The notes below the pieces were generated by a model. The model had not been told where the DNA came from and made no database searches. It saw only the letters and a list, made by a program, of their open reading frames with translations. 64,000 nucleotides of DNA from Latrodectus hesperus (Eukaryota > Arthropoda > Arachnida > Araneae > Theridiidae), in assembly GCA_037975125.1 (NCBI GenBank), contig CM075853.1, positions 28,634,295 to 28,698,294 on the forward strand. Reading direction: 5' to 3'. A program made the position numbers and the translations under genes. Positions 53,935 to 64,000 of this stretch are shown in pieces. Each line of letters opens with the position of its first letter. Position 1 is the first letter of the stretch.

Positions 53935-55780
53935 AATTGAAAACGCTCTTGATAGGATGGACATTACTTTGGTTGCTTTTCTAGAGATTTAGGGTACTTT
54001 TTTGATAATATTTCACATCTATCCACTAACAAACATCCGTGGGATTTTAAAGGACACAGAGCTAAATCATATTTTGTCTAAATGTATTGAGACTCTGCTT
54101 TTGGATCGATACAAATGAGCATCTTTGGAGAATCATTTGAGAAAAAGACTACCGTAGTTGCCCTCTTGGAAGCGTTTTATCACCATTACTTTGGAATTTT
54201 ATAGAAAATAGCCTTATAATTCATTTGAATAACATAGGCTACTATACTCAAGAATATGCCGATGATATTGTCATACTCATCCTTGGAAAAGACTTTAACA
54301 AAGCTTGTCCATACAAGCAAAATATTTTAAGTTATGTTTGAAACTTGGGCGAAGCGAGAGACCTAATCGTCAGTCGTAAGTACACCAATCTTATGCCTTT
54401 TACTTAAAAAAGAAAATGCGAAAGATATTTTGCCAAAAACCTTTTGAATGTCCAAATCAATATGGAACTTGAAGTGAAATATTCGGATCATTTGTTGAAC
54501 AAAAGCTGCCTTAGAATAAGCATGTTGATTACAAAATTAATTAAGGAAAAAAATGCATTATGTCATGCTGACTTACACTTGGAAAAAAATTGGGCTTATA
54601 GCCAAAAACGATAATTTAGACGTACATAGAAATTATCACAATTTATACATTTTTGATCTAGTAGTACTTGGTAGAGTAGAGAACAGTGATGAAGGGCTGA
54701 TGAATCTACAAAGAATGGTCTGCCTGTGTATTATAGGGCTATGACTTCTGCAAATACCAGAAAACTGGAAACTCAGATCTGAATCATCTGGACATTTTCC
54801 TTTGCAGTACTGCTAGAAAAACTGCTTGTAGAATGTTGTTTCAGAAGCAATGGCATGACAAGCCCACTGCTATCAGTATTATCATATCAGGTACATGATA
54901 TAAGGTATCGCATCAGGTCACATCAGTGCTACAAGGAAAATTTATAAATCTATTCTAATGATGCCTTTGGACGTCATGGAAAGGACTTACGTGTTACAGA
55001 CGCTTTTAGGATATTTTCGTTGCTAGGGAAGTAGGGGAGAACACATTTAATTATAATATCGGTGGTCTTATTTGGTTCTGAGATGGATCAAGAAAAGACA
55101 ACCTCGCAGATCTTGTGTTACATGATATGTTATTTAGAATTAACTTCTTAAAAGGACTTGAAAGTTATTCCACTGTATTTTAGACTGAAGTGTTTGCTGT
55201 AGTTCTCTTTAAAATTTAAGAAAATGATAGCAGGTTAATCTGATTCTTGTTTTTAGTAGCAGTTAAGCAGCTTTATTAGATGTTAACTCTTTCTAAATTA
55301 ATTCTAAAATTGTTTTGGAATGTAGAAACCTTCTAAATGATCTGACATCTAGGAACAAGTTGATTCTTATCTGAGTGCCAAGACACGTTTATGTAAAAGG
55401 TAACATAAAAACCGACGAGCTTGAAAAACAAGGATCGTCTTCTAATTCAATGGATGCAGAGCTTTTTTTGTGGAATCAATTTAAAAACTGTTAAAAGAGT
55501 TATTCTTAAATGGGAAAAACAGAAGACGAATAAAACTGACTTGACTCTTCTAGACAGCGCGACATGTTACAAGTTCAACATATAAATTTTCTTCAAAACT
55601 ACGTCTGAAATTCTTTGAGTATTCTTGATACTAAAGAAATACACCATAGGTCGATATGGGGCTTTTCTGTTTTCATAAACAAAGTATTAAATGGAGCTGG
55701 GATATTTTGGATTTGGAACTTAGTATAAAATGCTTTTAGCACAGTTATAAAATCCAACTAAGATTTTGACGATAAATATT
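53935..55780 (+). mobile_element. R1/jockey-like non-LTR retrotransposon relic, 5'-truncated (RT + RNase H)
   Basis: Broken frames give the family blocks in order: IENALDRMDITLVAFLEI and SNISHLS-like words (palm start), GSVLSPLLWNFI at 54168-54203, the catalytic YADD in EYADDIVIL at 54255-54266, LNLQRMVCLCIIGL (54700-54740), a DGSRK remnant of RNase H at about 55082, SYSTVF-TEVFAV at 55159-55200, KADELxxQGS-like ADELEKQGS at about 55415, FCGINLKTVKRVI (55468-55505), and the C-terminal GFSVFINKVLNGAG near 55655-55700. That C-terminus resembles the one in the element at 6428-7255, so both may belong to one lineage. Many stops and frameshifts; the 5' third (ORF1, endonuclease) is absent, the usual result of incomplete reverse transcription. 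Confidence 0.85.
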
Positions 55781-56139
55781 TACTCTCAAATCCAATTAAG
55801 AAAAAGCATATTTAAAAAAAATATCTCTTTTAATTATAGTTCCATAATAAATAAAAAATAAAAGACAATTTTTTTTTACACTTGTAAAATTTTAAGTCAC
55901 AAGAAAAGTAAATATTAGATTTTATTAATGATAAAATGTAACATGGTTATTTTAAAAAAAAAACTCATAAAATTTTCTTCAAATATTTATCATCTATTAT
56001 AGTTTATGTCTTGCATTTTAATGTATAATTATTTGCTTAACAAAAAATTAATTTTTTTCCATTAAAAATAATTTAATAATATAAAATCTGATTTAAAAAT
56101 TTCGTTAAAATAATGTATAAATTGAAGAAGAAGAATTCA
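55781..56139. other. AT-rich stretch
   Basis: Nothing recognised. Confidence 0.5.
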
Positions 56140-56600
56140 GTGTTAATGACTGGCGAAGTTTAGTTCCCTGTTTGCATGGTTTCCATATAAAAAGAAAAAC
56201 GGCGCATTCAAAGCTCATACCAAACATAAAATCAATTCCTCCTAATTACCATCATAAAAGCAGCCAGGTCGAACAGCGACTGCCATAAAACACCGTAACG
56301 TTGTTATGGACATTATACGTGAATATACACGAAATCACATAACGTACCTTGAATAATTTCCGATACTTCTTGTATTCAAGCCTGTTGTACGCCGAAGCAA
56401 CAAGCCCGTAATCGTCATCCTACTATTTATAGGAATAAGCTCTCTTTTTATCCTCTTTTTCCCCTTCTTATCTTCCTCGTTTATTCCTCTTTTTTTCTCT
56501 TTTCCTTTTCCCCTTTTCTTTTCTGCACTGCCTAATGGAGGAATACATTTTATTTGAGTAATTCAGACAGGGAGTTGCATACATCGCACGCACGTGAAGA
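56140..56600. other. GC-richer unique island with an 85-bp pyrimidine tract
   Basis: 56140-56440 is balanced unique sequence with CCATAAAA (posterior-Hox-like TTTATGG on the other strand) and ACCGTAACGTTGTTATGGAC. 56441-56527 is nearly all C/T, which could form a polypyrimidine tract or triplex on the plus strand. No adjacent exon was recognised. Confidence 0.35.
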
Positions 56601-57059
56601 AAAGAATATTTTGAGATGATTCATTGCAGATTTAAAAAAAAAGAAAACGGTACTTGTAAGAATACTTATCTAAAACAATTTTTGTTTGAATGTTTTCATT
56701 CCATTTTTAGAAATTTAATTAATTTTTCATTGAAAGTGAATGGTGCTGAATTTCACAAACAATTTTGCAAAAAATAAGGTAGTCTTTCATGCTTAAAATT
56801 AATTCTTTTTTTTTTTTTATCTTTTTGGTTAATTTATGTACTTTTATACTTATTTATTAGAATTTTTTTCCCTGAAGCATTAATTCAAAGTTTACATCAT
56901 TCAATTTATTTTGAATTTGCTGTGTAAATCGAAACACTTTTACAACATTTTGGACCTTTATTAGAAAAGGCGTTTTTCTTTTTGATTTCTAATTTTTTCT
57001 GTGTTATTAATTTGCTTTTTATATAAAATTTTAAGATTATAATAAGAAAAATAAATTAA
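56601..57059. other. AT-rich stretch
   Basis: Nothing recognised. Confidence 0.5.
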
Positions 57060-57480
57060 TAATGAGGTGTTTTGTTCGGTTTAATCTACTGGGAATTAAG
57101 CAATTGTTGCTCAGAAGCAATTTTACCGGCTTGTTAAATCAGAGGAGAATTATACAGGCATAATTCAGCCACTAAGCCTACTGTTATTCTTGAAGAAAAT
57201 GATATTTTTTATTATAAAGTATTTTTATGAGGACACATAAATGTAGTGAAAACACCCTATTTTGAATTCCTTAAGCACATTCAGTTGGTTTATTTAACCT
57301 AATTGGGTTTATTACGCATAATTCCGCAAACCTAATCTGTTTATTTACTCATCATTACTTCTAAGAATTCTTTTTCCGAAATTTTATCAATAAAACATTT
57401 TATCTCTTACTAACCTTGATTAAATTGGTAATTTAATCACCATATGTGCAGTAAGATAAGAATGACAGAACTAAAGGATA
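57060..57480. other. Unique island with homeodomain-type TAAT words
   Basis: Repeated TTAAT/ATTAA and CATAATTC words sit between balanced stretches such as TTACCGGCTTG and TTATTACGCATAATTCCGCA. Candidate intronic regulatory DNA; inferred from composition only. Confidence 0.25.
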
Positions 57481-59890
57481 TTCTCACAACCTGAAGCTCT
57501 TGTTTAATAAGAAATGGTACTTTTCCATTACACCCAGTATGATAATGACCTAAAAAGAAAGAAAAAAATCATAAATTACTGTCGTAAATATACCATCAGA
57601 TGCATCGTGTATTGCTTAAAAACGGTTTACGTTTTTAGAAACTACTAAAAAATAATGTAAACATATGTATGTTTACATTTTATATAAACTAAATAATTAT
57701 TACTTATTGATAAAACCTTCTAAAAGAAATGTTTGTTTCTAGCGGAAACTGTTTAGCAACCTCATAGCTGATCGACTGCGTAAATTTAATGCAATAGTAC
57801 CTTTTTTTTCAATGAAACAAAAATCAATTTTGCTGTATTTGGCTGCTTTTTGACCTTGGTGATTTGTGATTTTAATGCTCTTTTTAACAGACAAAATTAT
57901 CACCAAGTCATTTTTTACAACAACTAGTTTCAGCTTTGCTTAGGATTTAGTTTGTTTACCACTGTTTTTTACTTTTTAGTCAATTTTTGCACAAAAAAAT
58001 TTGATTGGTATATATTAGATTTAAAATAAAATTTTGAGCCAATAAAAGCATTGTATCTACGTTATATTTTCGTTTCTACGTAAGAAACATGCTATTTCTT
58101 TAGAATCATAATGGAAAAAAATCTAAGAAAAAAGCTGCAGAAGTAGTATGAGAATGAAGTAAGGATATTTGATTTTATTTCTGTTTTCTTTAGTGCAGTT
58201 TTTCAAAATATTTTCATTGTTTTCTTTAATTTAATTTTCGTAAATAAATAAGTATTGAATTTTACTCATAACTCTGAAAAACACTAATGAAGAATTATAT
58301 AATATATTTCAACATTTTTTCGTATTAGATTATATTGAGTCTTGTAACCAGTTTTCTAAATTAGATTAAATATATCACTTTAAAAAACAGAGTGGCAAGA
58401 TCTCATAACAATTTAAAAGATAAAAGATGTACATATTTTGAGAGGTAATTTTATTTTTCTTATCATGGCCTTGTGACGTGTTTAGGAATCAGTTTTTGGA
58501 ATGGGAAATCCTAGAGATTGGATCGATCTCAATCATTTTTAAGCAATGTGTAGGAGTTATATATTATAATTTTGTTTCCTCCATCCTTGTTTGTCAGTGT
58601 GGGTGATTAGGAATTTTTCAATTTTCTCACTTCAAACTCAAAAATGCAATCTGGTTATCTTGGAAAGTATTCCAGGAAGTTAAATATCCAGTGTATGCTT
58701 AAAGATAGATTCTATAACAAGAGCTTCGATCCATTAGGCTTTTCACTACAAGGTGTCACAGCTTTCATTTTCAACGAGAAAGAAATCCTTAAATAGCAGG
58801 TGTAGTCGTTTTGAACAATGCTAATAAAATTCTTGCAGGATGAAAAATTTGAGAAGAACTCAACAAAAGCTGTACAGCACAAATATTCTCGAGAAATTAA
58901 ATAACCGTAATTAATAAATAGCTTACTTATTCATAATGCAGAAATGCTCAGCTATTCAAGTTGTAGCATGATAGCTGTTTATGTATTGAAAAGTTCATTA
59001 AGAAAATAATATCAGATTACGAGTTTCATCATGTGATATATTATATAAAATATTACTGGTCATCATTTTATAGTTTTTTGTTTTTATTTTGCTTGCATTT
59101 GTTTCTTCCTTGTATTTAGAATTTCTTCTCAGATTTGTTCATGTATTCTAACTATGAAAAACAAAATAAAAAATTGAAAAATTTTATTAAATAAGGTATT
59201 AAAATTCTTAGATTTTTTTCTTTCTATTTAATGTTAAAAATATTATTGCCTTTATTATTGACATAACTACTGAAAAAAGTCCTAAATACAATATTAATAT
59301 CAGTAAATATATCCATAGACATAATTCCTGTAATGTGTGTGATTATTGCTAATATAAAATTATTATAAATATAAGTTTGGTGTACAATCATTATGTACTG
59401 CGTTTTGAGCTCCTGATAATAATTTAAATATTAGAGTAAGATATATTAATTTGGATTATAGATATTTTTATACACATATATATTAGTCCTATATATAAGA
59501 TTTTATCTAATTTTTAATATATTGAAATATATAAACATTAGAGTATATATTTATTGCTAAAAATGTAATTTAGAAATGAAGTTAATTGAAGAGAGCCTCA
59601 CTTCATTTGAAACATTATTTCAATTGAGATTATTGTACTGGAATTGAATAAGAAAATTTTGATTATGTTAGAGTTATTTTCAGAACCCTGTGAATAAAAT
59701 CATTAGTAAGTTGATTTTAATATTAATGTCTCACTAATTTAGATACTAAAGATCTTTTAGCACCAGTCTTTTCAAAGTATTACGTTTTCATCGTTTCCTT
59801 CAAGCAGTTAATAATGAAGCGCTACTTTATATATAAAATAAAATTACAAACATCAAATGAAGTCAAGTGAATACAAGGATTCTTGAAAAA
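57481..59890. other. Mostly AT-rich stretch; worn repeat-like patch at 58450-58800
   Basis: 57851-57863 and 57899-57910 form an inverted repeat (TGACCTTGGTGAT / ATCACCAAGTCA). 58450-58800 is mixed in composition and may hold an old tRNA-like SINE (GGATCGATCTC) but boxes are unclear. No gene signal. Confidence 0.4.
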
Positions 59891-60180
59891 TCTTTTCACT
59901 GATTGGAGTATCTCATCTTGAATCTCATCTTAATTAGGCGCTAAGCAAATTATGTTGCATTGCATTAAGTTTTTCATTTCTCACCGGTTAATAATATGCT
60001 TGAAAAATCAGCCTGCGAGACTTAATGTTCAATGTTAACAGCACTTATGGATGTCTGAAATTATCTTTCCGCTCAAAATTAAGATTTCTACCATTGAAAA
60101 TGATCAATAACTTGATTCGAGGTATGAATCATGGTTGTAGGTGTAGTTTAATGTATCTTCCGAATCAATATTTGAATTAG
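59891..60180. other. Small unique island, candidate regulatory element
   Basis: CTTAATTAGGCGCTAAGCAA and ATGTTGCATTGCATTAAG cluster homeodomain- and POU-like words. No repeat or protein signal. Confidence 0.25.
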
Positions 60181-61199
60181 ACACTTTTAAGGTAAAATGC
60201 TTTCGATGATTATTAATATTTCTATAGGGACTCATTTAATGAAATTGAAAATTAAACTAAAATCACTAAACAGTTACTTATTTTTCACTCAATATCTATT
60301 TTATTTAAATACTATCTACCTTATAGCCATTGAATTTTTTGAAAAAAATTGATTTTGCATTTTAAATTAAAAATTTAGTGTTCTTGTAATTTTGTAAATT
60401 AACATAAGGGTAGGGAATGAATAAAAAAACTTCCTCTAATGTATCTGGTATCAAAATATGTTCCAAGGTGATTTACTAATTTGAATATTTGTCTGGCAAT
60501 AGGAAAATTTTAGGCTTAATTTTAAATTCTTAATAAAATTTAATTAATTTTAATATAACTATTCATTAAGAATTATTCATGAATTATAGCTATTCATTAA
60601 GTATTATATGTATAATTCAAATAAATGGCATTGATTATACTGCATACAATATGAATTTGGAATTACATTTATGTATTACATTAGGTTCTGAATTGCATTA
60701 TTAAATCTTAGACTTCAGAATTTCGTAATCATTGTGAGCGTCTCAAAGACGTTACAGATAATTTTTCTCTGCTAAACTGTTTATGAATGCAAATATCAGT
60801 TATGCACAATATATGCATACATTATAATATATTTAAGTACGAATTTACTGTAATGCATTTTTTGCGTTTACTTTTTACTTTAGTTTAAAATACCAGAGTT
60901 TTATTATATAAAAGTATTATTAATCGTTGCAGAAGTTTGTTTAACAAATTCTTAAGCTTTTTCAAAGTTTAATGTCTTTAGAACATCAGTAATTTTATTC
61001 GATTCCATTTAAAATTCGCGAATTTTAATGTTTTTAAAACGCGATCATTTATTTTAACGATTGACTACAGAATATTTTGCTTAAAAATTAGTTTTGAGAA
61101 AAATATCATGATGAATTTTTATAAATAAAATTCATTTGAGAAAAATTTTCGCAATGAATTTTATTTATAAAAATTCAGTGATTAAATCAAAACAATTTA
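60181..61199. other. AT-rich stretch
   Basis: Near 61085-61170 the words ATGAATTTTTATAAATAAAAT and ATGAATTTTATTTATAAAAAT form a short inverted repeat. Nothing else recognised. Confidence 0.45.
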
Positions 61200-61925
61200 T
61201 AAAGTTCTAATGGGAATTCTCAACATGAACTGTTGCCATGCGCATTGCTTGCATATTCCGTTTCTTATGGTGGCATCAGGAACTTTTTCCAGTCATTTGA
61301 CCAATGAATGTTTCTCTTTTTTGCATGGTGTGTTCTAACGCTCTTACAGCCTTAATCTGTCGTAAAAACGCAATTTATGACGTTTTCTCAACCCAATAAA
61401 AATCTCTTTTCTTCTCACCTGGGAAGACATATTTTGCAAGTCGATCCAATCATTCCATAATTAAGTCTTATATATACTGGCTGTCGTGCGACGTCGATGA
61501 CGGAGGAAGTGACATTTATTAAAGAAACTTGATTGTTCCACGATCCACTGACGGAAAATTTGCGTGCTTCCGCTATCGATATCATGGGAGGGGGTTTTGG
61601 AACGCTAAAATACATTTTTCTTGACACTGGACTGGCATGAAAGTAGGTGCCCATTAGCGATTTGTTTCTAAGATATGTGTTTGTTGTCGGCCTCAGAAGT
61701 GCTTACCTTTTCTGGGTCGATCGATAGTAGACAACGGTTGCAGTGAATATTTCATATTCGAAAGAGCCGTGCTGGTAAATAATTGTCCCGTGTGTATACA
61801 GTGTCGTGTCTGCTACCTTCTGGTGGTAGGAAAGGGTAAACAGGGTAAATTTATTTAGCGCAGACATTTTCGTCACTTTTGTTTTTTGTTTTAAATTGAA
61901 GCATGGCCAGAAGATTGTCAAAGCT
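61200..61925 (-). other. Gene-like island: possible minus-strand exons and promoter
   Basis: The most gene-like unassigned island in the window. On the minus strand two open frames each end at a good donor: ATG 61867 to 61707 (54 codons, MSALNKFTLFTLSYHQKVAD..., then AAAAG|GTAAGC) and an ATG at about 61654 to 61419 (MGTYFHASPVSRKMYF..., then CCCAG|GTGAGA). A TATA-like TATATAAG (complement of about 61467-61474) lies about 50 bp before the second donor. Neither peptide matches a family I know. The gap between the two is too short (about 40 bp) for a usual intron, so they are not obviously consecutive exons; one could be a first exon and the rest upstream promoter DNA. It could also be only a conserved regulatory block. 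Confidence 0.28.
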
Positions 61926-64000
61926 ATACTTCTGAATTAAGAGAATATCTTTGCAGACAGATGTTTGCAATAATGGCAATTAAATTTCTCTGTTACTAGA
62001 CAAAACGAAGCAAAGCAAGTTTAATAAACATAAAAGCAAACTATTATTAGAATTTATTTTGTTACAAATCAATAACGGACCCAAACAAATATTAATTTAA
62101 TTTAAAGCAAAACAGTACTTAATGAAATTAGTACAAATAAGGAAACATTTGTTTTTCTGGTTAATTTCATTAATACGATAACAACGTACGAAGAAATGTT
62201 GTTTTTAAATTTTTATTAAAGTATGGAAAATTATAATTTTCTTCTATAATTATGATTTAGCTGCTTAACTATTATCAATATTGCTTATTTCAATAATGGT
62301 CTCATTCTCATTTCCTTTAAGAGAAGTTTCATAATAATATGCATATTGACAGAAAATATATTCGTAATGAAATTTTGGAGCAATTATTGTGAGGTGAAGT
62401 GCATGAATAATTTTTTAAAGAGAAATATCGTTAGAAAAAGAATATTGATAAATAAAAATGTTTGATGTATATTTTTCAAATGAAATTAAATATTAAACTG
62501 ATATCCTTTCTGGAAACTTGTTGAAGTGAGTTAGCCGTATTTAGTTTTTTTCCTTGTTTTATCAACGTAATCATAGTATTCATTTACCATATTCATGACA
62601 AACGCAATATTTGTAATTGTGATCATATAGAGTTTCTGTATATGATTCTTTAAAAAATTTATATCTAATTATAAATTTATCATAACTAATTAAATTTATT
62701 AAATTATAATTCATTATAATTAATTATATTATTCTACATAATAAATAAATTCTGTATATGAAATTCATTCGAACAAAAATTTGAACTCGACTTGAATTTT
62801 TGCTAATTTCGTCGAAGCTTTGTAATTTGCAACTTGTCTTTTTCCACGGTTCCATCCACCTAATCCTATTTATCCTTTATGTTACTTTCAAGTAAAGTTC
62901 AATGATTTCAAAGGTGATAAAACAAAGTTCTTTGAGTATGATATTCGTCTTTCTATTTTCATATCATTCTACATCTAAAATTTTTTTCAAAAAGAAATAT
63001 GAAAATGTTTTGTAGATTTCTACAATCTTTATTAAAGAGCATTTTAATTAAATAACTTAAACATGTAGAGAATTATAACAGTAATTTCGAAATTTTCTAA
63101 TGGACTATTTTATTTTTTGCATTAAAATATATACATCTGTATTGAAATGTTTAAAAATAAATTAATCTATCAAGGTAACTTTATAAAAATTTCTTATGTT
63201 CATATTTTCTTGCATTGTCAGATTAGAATGGCCTAAAGTTAGTAAAAAATTAATGAAATAATATTCTCCAAAATTATGCAAGTAACTCAAATAGTTATTA
63301 TAAAATGAGATTACTATTATAAACGTTAGCGGTATTTTGTGATTAAAAGCTGGGTCCTTTATATATCGGTTTTTAAACACAAAAAAGAAATAACGATTTC
63401 TGAAAGCATAATGGAGTACTATACTTCAATTTTTTTTATGAATTCAGTAAAATTTTAAAGGATGAACAATTATATTCAGTTTCTTATATTCTAATGTTAT
63501 AATTGCTTAGATATCTGTTTAGCTAAAAATATGCTTCATTACGAAAGGAAAAATTGTCGTAATAGGACACCATGTTTTCGATTATCAAAATTAAACATTT
63601 GGAATTACATAAGATCTTTCTTTTAAATGATGATTTTAAGACTTAAATGGTTTATCGCTAGAAGTTTCAAAGCTTCATTGGTTTTGCAAGTTTTTGCTCC
63701 AATATTCTTTCTTCATTTCAAAAATCCTATTTTGTCATAAAATATTTATATTGATATTATAATTGTTGCATTTTTCGAAATTTCTAGATAGAATAAGTTT
63801 TTTAAAAATAATGACATTAAAGAATTAAAATGATTTGACAAAAGAGCTTCTAAGTTGATAAATATTCAAAATACAAAAATTACATTAGATATTCTTGCTT
63901 AAAATGTTTGCGTGGAAACAACACTTTTTTAAAGCTCAAAAATAATACCTAAAAAATTTCTGAACGATATTGTTTGAAAATCATTATTCAAATATTTTTT
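61926..64000. other. AT-rich stretch to the window end
   Basis: The minus-strand frame at 63162-63380 and other short frames carry no family signal. No repeats of note. Confidence 0.5.

Noticed and set aside
61707..61867. Calling the two 61.4-61.9 kb open frames consecutive exons of one gene
   Set aside because: The gap with plausible splice sites would be about 40 bp, below usual animal intron size, and no protein family supports joining them.

Overview
This window looks like nuclear DNA of an arthropod, most likely an arachnid and probably a spider. It is very AT-rich, has no bacterial-style gene packing, and carries many diverged tRNA-derived SINEs, broken Tc1-like and non-LTR elements, and long (TA)n and (CA)n microsatellites. 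Only one stretch codes convincingly for a host protein. The species call is an inference from repeat style; no marker gene fixes it.

Host gene: at 39223-39670 (+) an isolated GC-rich exon encodes a proline/histidine-rich N-terminus followed by the start of a SPEC3-type membrane domain (NFEIVSVNERHGRFRKAVPCMPL...). This is the hallmark of Stum (stumble), a membrane protein needed for mechanical sensing by proprioceptive neurons in Drosophila. The exon ends at a consensus donor (G|GTAGGT). No further SPEC3 exon was recognised up to 64000, so the right 24 kb is probably intron of this gene. A GC-rich leader lies at 38941-39222. A pogo/Tigger-like MITE carrying a nested SINE ends less than 200 bp before that leader.

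Left part (1-17.3 kb) is a transposon-rich region: a Tc1-like element with TIRs (221-1082), paired SINEs (1.6-2.1 kb), several other SINEs, two SINEs head to head (4.8-5.2 kb), a Tc1-like relic with an intact helix-turn-helix (5.5-6.4 kb), an internally deleted non-LTR element (6.4-7.26 kb), an old Tc1-like relic (10.75-11.74 kb), a SINE with a clean target-site duplication (12.15-12.47 kb), and an ORF1 (Gag-like) relic with two zinc knuckles (14.75-15.34 kb).

Middle part (17.3-37 kb) is mostly AT-rich single-copy DNA. It holds microsatellites, a minisatellite split by a SINE (28.3-28.7 kb), two short tandem duplications, a long hairpin (36.15 kb) and a few better-balanced islands that may be regulatory.

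Right part (39.7-64 kb) holds the longest (TA)n tract (about 410 bp), an exact five-copy 208-bp satellite (45849-46888), more SINEs, and a 5'-truncated R1/jockey-like non-LTR relic with YADD and RNase H remnants (53.9-55.8 kb). Several GC-richer unique islands follow. The most gene-like, at 61.2-61.9 kb, shows splice-donor-like sites and a TATA-like box on the minus strand.

Apart from stum, no genes can be seen working together. The rest is repeat DNA and candidate intronic or regulatory sequence.
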